From the NCBI GenBank assembly GCA_016707705.1, contig JADJHD010000014.1, positions 62,001-126,000 of the forward strand: DNA of 64,000 nt. Direction: 5' to 3'. Of this stretch, positions 36,114 to 45,333 are shown one piece after another. A program made the translations under genes and the position numbers. Under the pieces are notes generated by a model, which ran no database searches, was not told the DNA's origin, and was given only the letters and a program-made list of their open reading frames with translations. The stretch's first letter is position 1. Every line of letters starts with the position of its first letter. Source of the DNA: Bacteroidales bacterium. GTDB lineage: Bacteria > Bacteroidota > Bacteroidia > Bacteroidales > UBA4417.

Positions 36114-37724
36114 ATGGCTGAAACACGATATATTTTCACAACCGGAGGAGTTGCCTCTTCACTCGGAAAAGGAATCATCTCTTCCTCCCTTGCAAAACTT
36201 CTTATTGCCAGGGGCTTCAAAGTCACCATCCAGAAGCTGGATCCGTACATTAACATTGATCCCGGTACGCTCAATCCCTATGAGCACGGAGAATGTTTTG
36301 TTACAGATGATGGCGCTGAAACAGACCTTGATCTGGGTCATTATGAGAGGTTTACCAATGTCCCGACTTCTCAGGCCAATAATGTAACAACAGGAAGGAT
36401 ATACCAGGCAGTAATTGATAAGGAGCGCAGAGGCGACTACCTTGGAGAAACTGTTCAGGTGATTCCCCATATTACTGACGAAATAAAGAACAGGATTCGC
36501 CTGCTTGGTAATGGCGGAAAGTTCGACTTTGTGATCACTGAGATTGGTGGTACCGTTGGCGACATTGAATCGCTTCCCTACATTGAGGCTGTTCGACAGA
36601 TGAAATGGGAACTTGGAAATCGATGTCTGGTAATCCATTTGACACTGGTACCTTATCTCCATTCTTCCGGAGAGTTAAAAACAAAACCTACCCAGCATTC
36701 AGTTAAAACTTTACTGGAATCTGGAGTTCAGCCTGATGTGATTGTCTGCCGTACAGAAAAACATCTTAACCAGGCTTTACGCAATAAGATTGCGTTATTC
36801 TGCAATGTTATACCTTCAGCTGTTATTGAGTCCATTGATGTTGAGACCATTTATGATGTGCCTCTGCTGATGAGGGATGAGCGCCTTGATCAGGTTGTTC
36901 TCGAGAAAATGCAAGTGCCAATCCGCAAGGAGCCGGATCTTGCAAAATGGGAGGAGTTTCTCTTCAGGTTAAAGCATCCTGAAGGAGAGGTGAAAATCGG
37001 ACTGGTAGGTAAATATGTGGAGTTGAAGGATGCTTATAAATCAATCCTGGAGTCTTTCATTCATGCCGGTGCGTCAAATCAGGTGAAGGTTGAAGTAAAA
37101 ATGATTCATTCTGAATCAATTAATCCTGAAACTGTTGGCAATCTATTGAAGGATCTTGATGGAATTCTTGTTGCCCCAGGTTTTGGAGCCAGAGGGATAG
37201 AAGGTAAAATTACTGCAATACAGTTTGCAAGGGAAAAAATGATTCCTTTCATGGGAATCTGCCTGGGCATGCAGTGTGCAGTGATAGAATTTGGCAGAAA
37301 TGTACTTGGATACAAGGATGCACACTCCACTGAAATGAATCCTGACACTCAGTTTCCTGTGATAGATATCATGGAAGAGCAGAAGAAAATCAACAAAAAG
37401 GGTGGCACAATGAGGTTGGGAGCATATCCCTGCAGTATCAGGCCCGGAACCAAAGCCTTTAAAGTATATGGACAGGCAGAGATAAAGGAACGCCATCGTC
37501 ATAGGTTTGAGTTCAATAATCAGTATCTTGAATCCTATGAAAAAGCAGGAATGATGCTGGTTGGTGTTAATAAGGAAGATAATCTGGTTGAAATGATTGA
37601 ACTCAAGGACCATCCCTGGTTTATTGCAGTGCAGTTTCATCCTGAATATCGCAGCACTGTTGCTAATCCACATCCGTTATTCGTGAATTTTGTGGCTGCT
37701 GCCATTATCCACAAAAAATCCTGA
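36114..37724 (+). CDS. pyrG: CTP synthase
   Basis: PyrG aminates UTP to CTP with glutamine as nitrogen donor. The start chosen is the ATG at 36114 (MAETRYIFTTGG), which gives the normal 536 residues; the longer frame from TTG at 36060 adds 18 unrelated residues. The synthase domain has GGVASSLGKG (11-20), PYINIDPGTLNPYEHGE and ITEIGGTVGDIES. The class I glutaminase domain has the nucleophile C383 (GICLGMQC), H509 and E511 (FHPEYRS). yidC follows after 268 bases. Confidence 0.97.
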   Translation: MAETRYIFTTGGVASSLGKGIISSSLAKLLIARGFKVTIQKLDPYINIDPGTLNPYEHGECFVTDDGAETDLDLGHYERFTNVPTSQANNVTTGRIYQAVIDKERRGDYLGETVQVIPHITDEIKNRIRLLGNGGKFDFVITEIGGTVGDIESLPYIEAVRQMKWELGNRCLVIHLTLVPYLHSSGELKTKPTQHSVKTLLESGVQPDVIVCRTEKHLNQALRNKIALFCNVIPSAVIESIDVETIYDVPLLMRDERLDQVVLEKMQVPIRKEPDLAKWEEFLFRLKHPEGEVKIGLVGKYVELKDAYKSILESFIHAGASNQVKVEVKMIHSESINPETVGNLLKDLDGILVAPGFGARGIEGKITAIQFAREKMIPFMGICLGMQCAVIEFGRNVLGYKDAHSTEMNPDTQFPVIDIMEEQKKINKKGGTMRLGAYPCSIRPGTKAFKVYGQAEIKERHRHRFEFNNQYLESYEKAGMMLVGVNKEDNLVEMIELKDHPWFIAVQFHPEYRSTVANPHPLFVNFVAAAIIHKKS

Positions 37725-37949
37725 TAAACAGTTTCTGGTCTGCCATTCTGTCCTCCTGAGTGTTTTCAGGATATCTTTTTTGTTTGTTTTTCTCTTTCAT
37801 CTATACTTCTGACAGGATTATTCCCTGTGGTATAAAAATTGACTTTGCGGAAAGGATAATTTCTATCTGTTATTTAGTTGGTCATTATGCTCTTGGTTTT
37901 CACCATTCTGGCTAATTAGGTCCAGCCTTATTTCGGATGTAACATTTTG

Positions 37950-37957
37950 TATCTTTG
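37950..37957 (+). promoter_or_regulatory. Possible -7 element of yidC
   Basis: TATCTTTG followed by C matches the -7 consensus and ends 35 bases before the yidC ATG. No good TTTG lies at the expected -33 distance. Confidence 0.5.
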
Positions 37958-37992
37958 CGCCCCAATCCAATTAACGAAAATACCTGCACTTA

Positions 37993-39894
37993 ATGAATAG
38001 GACGAACATCATAGGCCTTGTTGTAATCATGGCTTTATTGATTGGTTACAGCTTTTATATGACTCCCTCAAAGGCGGAGTTAAAACAGGCACAACTCAGG
38101 GCAGATTCCATTGCACGTGTTGAGCGGGCTGATTCTGCAGCTCAGGCAGCCCAGGCGGCTCAGGCTCTTTTGAAATCAAAGGCCGATACTGCAGCAGCTG
38201 TTCAAACTGATACCAGTCAGGCTGCATCTGTAGCAAATACCGGTGCATTTGCTATCGCCAGCAAGGGAGAGGATCGATTCTTCACCCTTGAAAATGAAGT
38301 TTTGAAACTCAAGATCGCTGCTAAGGGCGGTTATGTGTATTCTGCAGAGCTGAAGAACTATAAATCCTACGATACCCTGCCTCTGATACTCTACAGGGGT
38401 GATTCAAGTGCATTTGGAATTGAATTCAATACTGAAGATCTCAAGACTATCAATACGAGCCAGCTGTTTTTTGTCCCTGCCGCTTCTGGTAAAGGGGACT
38501 CTGTTTCAGTTAGCGGAAAAGACTCATTGCAGTATGCATTGAGGGTATATCCGGGAGGAGCTGATTCAGCCGGATCGAGATATATTGAATATCTATACAC
38601 TCTGAAGGGCGATGAATTCATGGTTGGCTTTTCGGTTCGCTTTGTTGGTATGAAAGGCGTGATTGCTCAGAATACTCAGGACCTTGTGCTTACATGGAAT
38701 GCTGATTTGTACCGTCAGGAAAAGAGTTTTAAAAACGAGTTGCTGGCATCAACCATCCACTATATGGATAATACAGGTGATGTCAATAATCTGAATGAAT
38801 CAAAGGACGAAAAGGAGAGAATCACTACCCCGGTTAGATGGGTTTCCTTTAAGGATCAGTTCTTTTCGGCTACGCTTATAGCTCCAGATAAATTTGAAAG
38901 TACTGATGTAGAATGTACATCGAGAGTTGAAAGCAGTGACCGCATATTAAAGAGCATGAAGGCATCATTTTCCCTGCCTTTCAATCCTACTGCCGATCAG
39001 CAGATAGATTTAAGGTGGTATTTCGGTCCAAATAAGTATAAGATCCTCAGATCCTATGATCTTAATCTGGAAAGACAGATACCTCTGGGCTGGAGTTTCT
39101 TCCTGATGCAATGGATCAATCGCTTTGCTGTTCTGCCGGTATTCAACTGGCTGGAAAGCTTTAATATCAATTATGGTATTATCATTCTGATACTTACCGT
39201 GCTGTTGAAAATCGTCCTCTTCCCGATTGCATGGAAGACCTATATTTCATCAGCCAAGATGAGAATTCTTAAGCCTGAAGTAGAAGAGATCAATGAGAGG
39301 TATCCGAAGAAAGAGGATGCTATGAAGAAACAGCAGGCTGTAATGACACTATACAAGAAAGCTGGGGCAAATCCCATGTCAGGTTGTGTCCCCATGCTGT
39401 TGCAGTTCCCGATCCTTATCGCATTGTTCAGGTTTTTCCCTGCCTCAATAGAGCTCAGGCAACAGTCGTTCCTATGGGCACATGACCTGTCAAGCTATGA
39501 CTCTGTGTTGAATCTCCCTTTTACAATTCCATTCTATGGAGATCATGTGAGCCTTTTCTGCCTCCTGATGACCGTATCGACCATCATGTACACAAAGATG
39601 AACAATGATATGATGGGATCTACCAATCAGATGCCCGGAATGAAGACCATGATGTACCTGATGCCGATTATGTTCCTGGGATTCTTTAACAGTTACTCCT
39701 CAGGTTTGAGCTATTATTACCTTCTTGCCAACCTCTTTACTTTTGCACAGATGTTCCTCATCAGGAAGTTTGTGAACGAGGATAAACTGCATGCACGCAT
39801 CCAGGAAAACAAGAAAAAGCCTGTTGTAAAATCAGGTTTCCAGAAACGTTTGGAAGAAATGGCCAAGAAACAGGGATACCAGACTAAGAAATAA
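37993..39894 (+). CDS. yidC: Membrane protein insertase YidC
   Basis: YidC inserts and folds inner-membrane proteins, alone or with SecYEG. The 633-residue protein has an N-terminal membrane helix (about 5-22), an A/D/S/Q-rich linker, the large periplasmic beta-sandwich domain (about 90-350) and the conserved C-terminal insertase domain (about 365-600). Signature segments include WSFFLMQWINRFAVLPVFNWL, NYGIIILILTVLLKI, AGANPMSGCVPMLLQFPIL and the basic tail that contacts the ribosome. The Bacteroidota domain order and length fit. It is convergent with mqnA. Confidence 0.97.
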   Translation: MNRTNIIGLVVIMALLIGYSFYMTPSKAELKQAQLRADSIARVERADSAAQAAQAAQALLKSKADTAAAVQTDTSQAASVANTGAFAIASKGEDRFFTLENEVLKLKIAAKGGYVYSAELKNYKSYDTLPLILYRGDSSAFGIEFNTEDLKTINTSQLFFVPAASGKGDSVSVSGKDSLQYALRVYPGGADSAGSRYIEYLYTLKGDEFMVGFSVRFVGMKGVIAQNTQDLVLTWNADLYRQEKSFKNELLASTIHYMDNTGDVNNLNESKDEKERITTPVRWVSFKDQFFSATLIAPDKFESTDVECTSRVESSDRILKSMKASFSLPFNPTADQQIDLRWYFGPNKYKILRSYDLNLERQIPLGWSFFLMQWINRFAVLPVFNWLESFNINYGIIILILTVLLKIVLFPIAWKTYISSAKMRILKPEVEEINERYPKKEDAMKKQQAVMTLYKKAGANPMSGCVPMLLQFPILIALFRFFPASIELRQQSFLWAHDLSSYDSVLNLPFTIPFYGDHVSLFCLLMTVSTIMYTKMNNDMMGSTNQMPGMKTMMYLMPIMFLGFFNSYSSGLSYYYLLANLFTFAQMFLIRKFVNEDKLHARIQENKKKPVVKSGFQKRLEEMAKKQGYQTKK

Positions 39895-39922
39895 ATTCTT
39901 CTGCTACCAGCAGAGTAGCATT

Positions 39923-39982
39923 AAAAAAAATCAGGTTCAAGATGATCTTCAGTAGAAAGATGACTTGAACCTGATTCTTTTT
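39923..39982. terminator. Bidirectional terminator between yidC and mqnA
   Basis: A perfect 13-bp inverted repeat (39929-39941 with 39964-39976; AATCAGGTTCAAG and its complement) is flanked by an A-run on the left and a T-run on the right. It can therefore terminate yidC on the plus strand and mqnA on the minus strand. Confidence 0.88.
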
Positions 39983-39999
39983 TATGAGAGTGAACTTTC

Positions 40000-40752
40000 C
40001 TAATAATCCTTTTCAGCAAGGTATTTCAGGAATAGATTCATGCCTTTCTTCTTTTCTTCGTCTAGCAGGAAACTTATATCCCTGCTTAGGTAGGTGATGA
40101 GTTCTTCTTCACTGATAGAGCGGTTTTGAGCGAGCCTGACAGATTCAGGGATATGCTGGGTTCCCCATTTGAGAGCTGACTCAAATTGCTTTTCAAACTC
40201 TCCCGGAAGAGGGTTTACCGATACCCATGCTGCGAAGACAAAAGGCAGTTGGGTTAGGGAATACCATGCACCGGCCAGATCATAGCTGAATTTGAATTTA
40301 CTGCTCACACCGAAAGTTTTGTCACCAATCAGTACAACTCCCTCACCCTTTGATAAGGATGAGGAATCCTTGTTAAGGCTTTTCCATAGAATATTAACCT
40401 TCCAAAGATGTTTGGCAAGTACTTTAATCAGGCTCACAGAAGTTCTGGAGTCGGTGTCAAGGTATATGGTGTGCAATTCTTCAACGGGCTGGTTGGAGAG
40501 CAGAAGGACGGTCCTGACATCACCAATGGCTCCAATGCAATAATTGCCTGCAATCTGATAGTTTGGGAACAGGGGAAGAGCACCAACCGGGACCAGGCTA
40601 AGGTCTGTTTGTCCATTCAGCAACTGTTCTGCACAAGCGGAAGGAACCCTTAATTCAAGTGAGAATTCAGGGAGTAAGCCAGAGTGGGTAATGCCGTAGA
40701 TCAACGGCAAGGTATTGAGGTAGGAAACAGCAGTAATTCGAATTGGTTTCAT
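40000..40752 (-). CDS. mqnA: Chorismate dehydratase MqnA (futalosine pathway)
   Basis: MqnA dehydrates chorismate to 3-enolpyruvyl-benzoate, the first step of the futalosine route to menaquinone. The 250-residue periplasmic-binding-like fold starts RITAVSYLNTLPLIYG and shows LLNGQTDLSLVPVGAL, IGAIGDVRTVLLLS and IYLDTDSRTSVSLIKVL, all typical of the family. The late FVFAAWVSV block is also characteristic. No other mqn genes are in the window, so the gene is separated from the rest of the pathway. Confidence 0.92.
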   Translation of the reverse strand: MKPIRITAVSYLNTLPLIYGITHSGLLPEFSLELRVPSACAEQLLNGQTDLSLVPVGALPLFPNYQIAGNYCIGAIGDVRTVLLLSNQPVEELHTIYLDTDSRTSVSLIKVLAKHLWKVNILWKSLNKDSSSLSKGEGVVLIGDKTFGVSSKFKFSYDLAGAWYSLTQLPFVFAAWVSVNPLPGEFEKQFESALKWGTQHIPESVRLAQNRSISEEELITYLSRDISFLLDEEKKKGMNLFLKYLAEKDY

Positions 40753-41072
40753 AAGCTTCGAAAGTATATTAAATTTAGGATTTCAGGAAATTTAATAGGA
40801 GGAATATGATGGCTAATCCAGGATGTCGTCAAAATGGATACAGCTCAATCATTGCAGGCAATAGGGGATAAATTGCAGATAGAGTCGAACTGATTGATTT
40901 TGAATTGAAATATCTTGTTGTAAGTTATTTATTTTAAATATTTTCCTACCTTTGCACCCCTATTTTACCGGCTGTATTCTATTGTATCCGGGAAACAGCA
41001 GCAATACAACGGTCAGGCAACCAACAGATTGTTAAACCGGCCAACCCGGAAGGCCACAGATAAATTAAATTC
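40753..41072. other. Intergenic region and leader of rpsA
   Basis: These 320 bases lie between the divergent mqnA and rpsA. A -7-like TACCTTTG occurs at 40947-40954, so the rpsA mRNA leader would be about 110 bases. That leader contains GC-rich complementary pieces (CCGG and GGCC boxes near 40969, 40989, 41036 and 41054) which could fold and serve autoregulation. No gene is visible. Confidence 0.45.
40947..40954 (+). promoter_or_regulatory. -7 element of the rpsA promoter
   Basis: TACCTTTG followed by C is identical to the element in front of ychF and valS. The -33 region is AT-rich without a perfect TTTG at the ideal distance. Confidence 0.6.
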
Positions 41073-43091
41073 ATGAGTGACGAAATCAATGTGAACGACG
41101 AGATCAACGAAGTTGAAAAACCAGTTGAGGAAGTTGTAAGCGAACCAGCTGTGGAAACAACTGAAGTTGAGGCACAGTCAAGCGAAGAAGTTGTTGCAGA
41201 AGCTCCTGCAGCAGAAGAAGTTGTAGCAGAAGAACCTGTTGCAGCTGAAGTTAAGGAAGCAGCTCCTGTAGCAGCTCCTGCAAAAGTAGAGGCACCAGTA
41301 GCACCAGAGGCACCTGCCGAATTTGACTGGAATGCTATCGGAAAGAAACATGAGGCTTATCCTGCAGCAGAACGCAAGCGTCTTGAAGATCTGTATGAAA
41401 AGACAATGAGTTCAATCGGTGACCATGAGGTTGTTGACGGAACTGTTGTTGGTATCAACAACCGTGAAGTTGTTGTAAACATCGGATTCAAGTCTGACGG
41501 TGTTATTGCTGTTTCCGAAACCCGTTACAATCCTGATCTTAAGATTGGTGATGTTATTGAGGTTTATGTTGAAAATCAGGAAGACCTCGGCGGACAGCTT
41601 CAGTTGTCGCATAAGAAAGCCCGTATCCTGCGTTCATGGGAGCGTGTTAATGAGGCTTACGAAAAAGGTGAAATCATCAATGGTTACGTTAAATGCCGTA
41701 CCAAGGGTGGTCTTATTGTTGATATCTTCGGAATTGAGGCATTCCTCCCAGGATCACAGATTGATGTTAAGCCAATCCGCGACTACGATCAGTTTGTTGA
41801 TAAGGTTATGGAATTCAAGATCGTTAAGATCAATCAGGAGTACAAGAATGTTGTTGTTTCCCACAAGGCTCTTATTGAAGATGAACTTGAAGCTCAGAAG
41901 GCTGAAATCATCTCCAAACTTGAAAAAGGACAGGTACTTGAAGGAACCGTTAAGAATATCACTTCCTATGGTGTATTTATTGACCTCGGCGGTGTTGACG
42001 GACTTATCCATATTACCGACCTTTCATGGGGACGTATCAATCATCCGGAAGAAATCGTTCAGCTGGATCAGAAACTCAATGTCTGCATCCTCGATTTCGA
42101 CGAAAACAAAAAACGTATCGCTCTCGGTCTCAAGCAACTCACTCCTCATCCATGGGATTCACTCACATCAGATCTCAAGGTTGGTGACAAGGTTAAGGGC
42201 CGCGTAGTAGTTATTGCTGATTACGGTGCATTTGTTGAAATCACCACCGGTGTTGAAGGTCTGATCCACGTTTCAGAAATGTCATGGAGCCAGCACCTCA
42301 GGACCGCACAGGATTTCCTCAAGGTAAGTGATGAGGTAGAAGCAGTTATCCTGACCCTCGACCGCGACGAGCGCAAGATGTCATTGGGTATCAAGCAACT
42401 CATTCCAGATCCTTGGACTGATATCCTCAAGAGGTACCCTGTTGGTTCAAAGCACGAAGCTACCGTTCGTAACTTCACCAATTTTGGAATTTTCGTAGAA
42501 CTTGAAGAAGGTGTTGACGGTTTGATTCACATCAGTGATCTTTCCTGGAGCAAGAAAATCAAGCATCCTGCAGAATTCACCAAGATCGGCGAGAAAATCA
42601 ATGTTGTTGTTCTTGACGTTGACGTTGAAAACCGTCGTCTCAGCCTCGGACACAAGCAGCTTGAAGAGAACCCATGGGATGTATTTGAAAGCATCTTCAC
42701 CGTTGGTTCAGTACATAAGGGAACTATCGTTAGTTCAGCCGAAAAGGGAGTTATTGTTGCCCTGCCATACGGTGTTGAAGGTTTTGCTCCTTCACGTCAC
42801 GTGCAGAAGGAAGACGGTGCTTCAGCCAAGGTTGACGAAACCCTTGACTTCAAGGTTATTGAATTCTCAAAGGAAAACAAGAAGATTATCCTTTCACACT
42901 CCCGCATGCACCAGGATTCCAAGGCCGCTGAAAAGGTCAGGGATGATAAGGACAAGGAAAGTGCTGAAATGACAACCAAACGCGCTGTTAAGAAACTGAA
43001 GGACGGTCTCGAAAAGACCACCCTCGGTGACCTCGACGCTTTGGCTAATCTGAAAGCTTCAATGGAAAAGGCAGAAGGCGAAGAAGCTTAA
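41073..43091 (+). CDS. rpsA: 30S ribosomal protein S1
   Basis: S1 binds mRNA and helps the ribosome load. The 672-residue protein has six S1 RNA-binding domains, starting near residues 118, 200, 285, 370, 455 and 545. Each carries the GxV...GxxVxxxGVxGLIHxSxxSW pattern, strongest in domains 3-5. The first 80 residues are a low-complexity extension rich in E, A, V and P with repeated EEVVAE units, not part of the RNA-binding fold. Codon use is biased, as expected for a highly expressed gene. A very strong terminator follows. Confidence 0.96.
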   Translation: MSDEINVNDEINEVEKPVEEVVSEPAVETTEVEAQSSEEVVAEAPAAEEVVAEEPVAAEVKEAAPVAAPAKVEAPVAPEAPAEFDWNAIGKKHEAYPAAERKRLEDLYEKTMSSIGDHEVVDGTVVGINNREVVVNIGFKSDGVIAVSETRYNPDLKIGDVIEVYVENQEDLGGQLQLSHKKARILRSWERVNEAYEKGEIINGYVKCRTKGGLIVDIFGIEAFLPGSQIDVKPIRDYDQFVDKVMEFKIVKINQEYKNVVVSHKALIEDELEAQKAEIISKLEKGQVLEGTVKNITSYGVFIDLGGVDGLIHITDLSWGRINHPEEIVQLDQKLNVCILDFDENKKRIALGLKQLTPHPWDSLTSDLKVGDKVKGRVVVIADYGAFVEITTGVEGLIHVSEMSWSQHLRTAQDFLKVSDEVEAVILTLDRDERKMSLGIKQLIPDPWTDILKRYPVGSKHEATVRNFTNFGIFVELEEGVDGLIHISDLSWSKKIKHPAEFTKIGEKINVVVLDVDVENRRLSLGHKQLEENPWDVFESIFTVGSVHKGTIVSSAEKGVIVALPYGVEGFAPSRHVQKEDGASAKVDETLDFKVIEFSKENKKIILSHSRMHQDSKAAEKVRDDKDKESAEMTTKRAVKKLKDGLEKTTLGDLDALANLKASMEKAEGEEA

Positions 43092-43114
43092 GCCATTCCT
43101 TGAATTATAGAATA

Positions 43115-43148
43115 AGAGGCCGGCTTTTTGCCGGCCTCTTTATTTTTG
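43115..43148 (+). terminator. Intrinsic terminator of rpsA
   Basis: An 11-bp GC-rich stem (AAGAGGCCGGC with its complement, 43115-43125 and 43131-43141) with a TTTTT loop is followed by a T-rich tail. Confidence 0.92.
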
Positions 43149-43282
43149 CATATATTTATTGCACAATATTTCCTGACAGGGTCAATGTTGGCTTCTTCCA
43201 GGACTAGGCAAACTTGATTGTATTATTAGGATTATCATATCCAACTGTTTCTGTTTCTGAGTTATAACCTTAAGGCGTTGTT

Positions 43283-44197
43283 ATGTATAAATTCAGTGTT
43301 ACCATTCTTGGCAGCAGTTCGGCGATTCCTACTTCCGACAGGAATCCTACTGCCCAATTGGTCAATCATAACGACCGCCTGTTCCTGCTCGATTGCGGAG
43401 AAGGGACTCAGGTGAGCCTCAGAAAGATGCATGTCCATTTTCAGAGGATCAATCATATTTTCATCAGTCATCTTCATGGAGATCATTTCTTTGGACTCAT
43501 CGGACTGATTTCGTCCATGCATTTGCTCGGAAGGAGTAAGGCCCTGCATGTTTACGGTCCACCTGAACTTGAACAGATACTTCAGATTCAGCTTGATGTT
43601 TCATTAACTGTATTATCATACTCACTTATTTTTCATCCAACCCGTTCTGATATTCCTGAACTCTTGTTTGAAGATGAAACAGTGCAGGTTCGGAGTTTCC
43701 CCATGTTGCACAGGATTCCAACAACAGGATTCATTTTTGAAGAAAAGGCTGGTGACCGGCGGATCAGAAAGGAATTGATTGAGTTGTATCAAATCCCTCC
43801 ACATGAGATTCCTCTCATACGCAGGGGCTCTGATTTCTTAGATTCTAAGGGAAACCTGATATCTAATCAGGAGTTGACCATCGATCCATTTATTCCTAGA
43901 AAATATGCCTTTTGCTCTGATACCGCCTACTTTGAGGAAATTATAGATACTGTTAAGGGAGCCGATCTGCTGTATCATGAAACTACCTTCATGCAAAACA
44001 GAGCACAGAATGCAGCTGATAAATTTCACTCCACAACTTTTGAAGCTGCCAGAATTGCTCAGAAAGCAGAGGTTAAAAAATTATTAATAGGTCATTATTC
44101 TGCCCGATATGATGATCTGCAGCCTTTGCTGGAAGAAGCTCAAACAATTTTCCCGGAAACATTGCTGGCTTCCGAAGGGCTTACAATAGAGGTGTAG
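43283..44197 (+). CDS. rnz: Ribonuclease Z
   Basis: RNase Z cuts the 3-prime trailer from tRNA precursors. The metallo-beta-lactamase core shows the start TILGSSSAIPTSDRNPTAQ, LLDCGEGTQ and the zinc motif SHLHGDHFFG (H63, H65, D67, H68). FCSDTAYFEEI supplies a later aspartate, and IGHYSARYDD near the C-terminus supplies the final histidine. A short exosite arm lies near residues 150-190. At 304 residues it is the normal bacterial size. It is convergent with the GH18 gene, with only 14 bases between the stops. Confidence 0.95.
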   Translation: MYKFSVTILGSSSAIPTSDRNPTAQLVNHNDRLFLLDCGEGTQVSLRKMHVHFQRINHIFISHLHGDHFFGLIGLISSMHLLGRSKALHVYGPPELEQILQIQLDVSLTVLSYSLIFHPTRSDIPELLFEDETVQVRSFPMLHRIPTTGFIFEEKAGDRRIRKELIELYQIPPHEIPLIRRGSDFLDSKGNLISNQELTIDPFIPRKYAFCSDTAYFEEIIDTVKGADLLYHETTFMQNRAQNAADKFHSTTFEAARIAQKAEVKKLLIGHYSARYDDLQPLLEEAQTIFPETLLASEGLTIEV

Positions 44198-44211
44198 TTC
44201 TGCCTGAATTT

Positions 44212-45312
44212 TTACTTGCTTCTGATGGATTTGTCAATAACATCCAGGAGGCCATCCTGATAAGTGTCACCACTCAGTGACCAGAACATTATACCGCCAA
44301 GACCTTTCGATTTTACATAATCTGATTTCAGCCTGATGGATTCCTTATTGTCGAAGCTGGCAAATCGCTGTTTTTCCCTGTTATATGCGTAAGATGCACC
44401 TGCAATCGGGTCCCAGAATACCACATAACCCGAATCAGTTCCAAAGTAGGAGTTGAAGTTCTTGTAATTGACATAATCAGCGAACTTTCCGGGTTGATAC
44501 AAGCCATTGTTAACGTCGGGGACATCTTTAAACACTCTGGCATAGAATGCGGCGCCCAATATCATCTTGTTTAACGGGACTCCCAATGAGTCAAGATAGT
44601 TGATTACATATTCCGCAGAACCCTGTTGCCCGGAGGTTGAATGCAAGGGAGTGTGATGGCCGGTTTTTGTGCTGTAGCCGTTAACAAGGTCGTAGGTCAT
44701 AAGATTGACATAATCAAGATATGGAATTGCTTCCTTCCACTCGATGGATTCATCCAGAAACTGCTTGAATCCTCCGGCAGCAAAGCTGAGTTCGTGGTTG
44801 TAGCCAATGGCTTCCCTTAAATCCTTCAGAAGCAGGGTGAAATTATGCTTATCCTCAGGATAATATTTGAAACCAGGAACCGATTCAATTGCAGGATATT
44901 CCCAGTCCAGATCCAGACCGTCAGCACCATACTTTTCAAGCGTATATTTAACTGATTGGGAGAACTCCTTTCGGCCTTTTTCGGTTGAGAAAACATCAGG
45001 ACAGGATGGACAACCTCCCCAGCCCCCAAGTGAAAGGATGATTTTCAGATTGGGATTTCTCTGTTTCAATGATACCAGATGGCTGATGCTGACACTATCA
45101 TGCGGATGGACTTCCAGTACATTTCCATCCAGATGAAGAAAGCTGTAGATGAGATGAGTCAGCTTCTCAACCTGGTAACTATCGATTTCATGAGTTTTAT
45201 CCATGTAGTAACCAATTACCGCATATTTCGGCGATTGCTGGCTGTAAAGGTTTATGGAAACTGCAAGTAGCAGGGAAAGTATGGGTAATGGAATAAGTTT
45301 TCGAATGTTCAT
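44212..45312 (-). CDS. Secreted glycoside hydrolase family 18 (chitinase-like)
   Basis: This exported 366-residue enzyme has a signal peptide (about 1-25) and a GH18 TIM barrel. The catalytic motif DGLDLDWEYP places the acidic residues at D131, D134, D136 and the proton donor at E138. LSLGGWGG (94-100) and YDLVNGYS are further GH18 blocks. It probably hydrolyses chitin or related beta-1,4-linked N-acetylglucosamine polymers, though some GH18 proteins act as ENGases on glycoproteins. There is no carbohydrate-binding module and no T9SS tail. It starts 21 bases after the M28 peptidase gene and is probably cotranscribed with it. Confidence 0.9.
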   Translation of the reverse strand: MNIRKLIPLPILSLLLAVSINLYSQQSPKYAVIGYYMDKTHEIDSYQVEKLTHLIYSFLHLDGNVLEVHPHDSVSISHLVSLKQRNPNLKIILSLGGWGGCPSCPDVFSTEKGRKEFSQSVKYTLEKYGADGLDLDWEYPAIESVPGFKYYPEDKHNFTLLLKDLREAIGYNHELSFAAGGFKQFLDESIEWKEAIPYLDYVNLMTYDLVNGYSTKTGHHTPLHSTSGQQGSAEYVINYLDSLGVPLNKMILGAAFYARVFKDVPDVNNGLYQPGKFADYVNYKNFNSYFGTDSGYVVFWDPIAGASYAYNREKQRFASFDNKESIRLKSDYVKSKGLGGIMFWSLSGDTYQDGLLDVIDKSIRSK

Positions 45313-45333
45313 CAGGCTGGTTCAGGATTAAAA

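Noticed and set aside
41500..42207. A 235-codon plus-strand frame inside rpsA
   Set aside because: It is a shadow frame caused by the biased codon use of rpsA; the S1 frame has clear domains.
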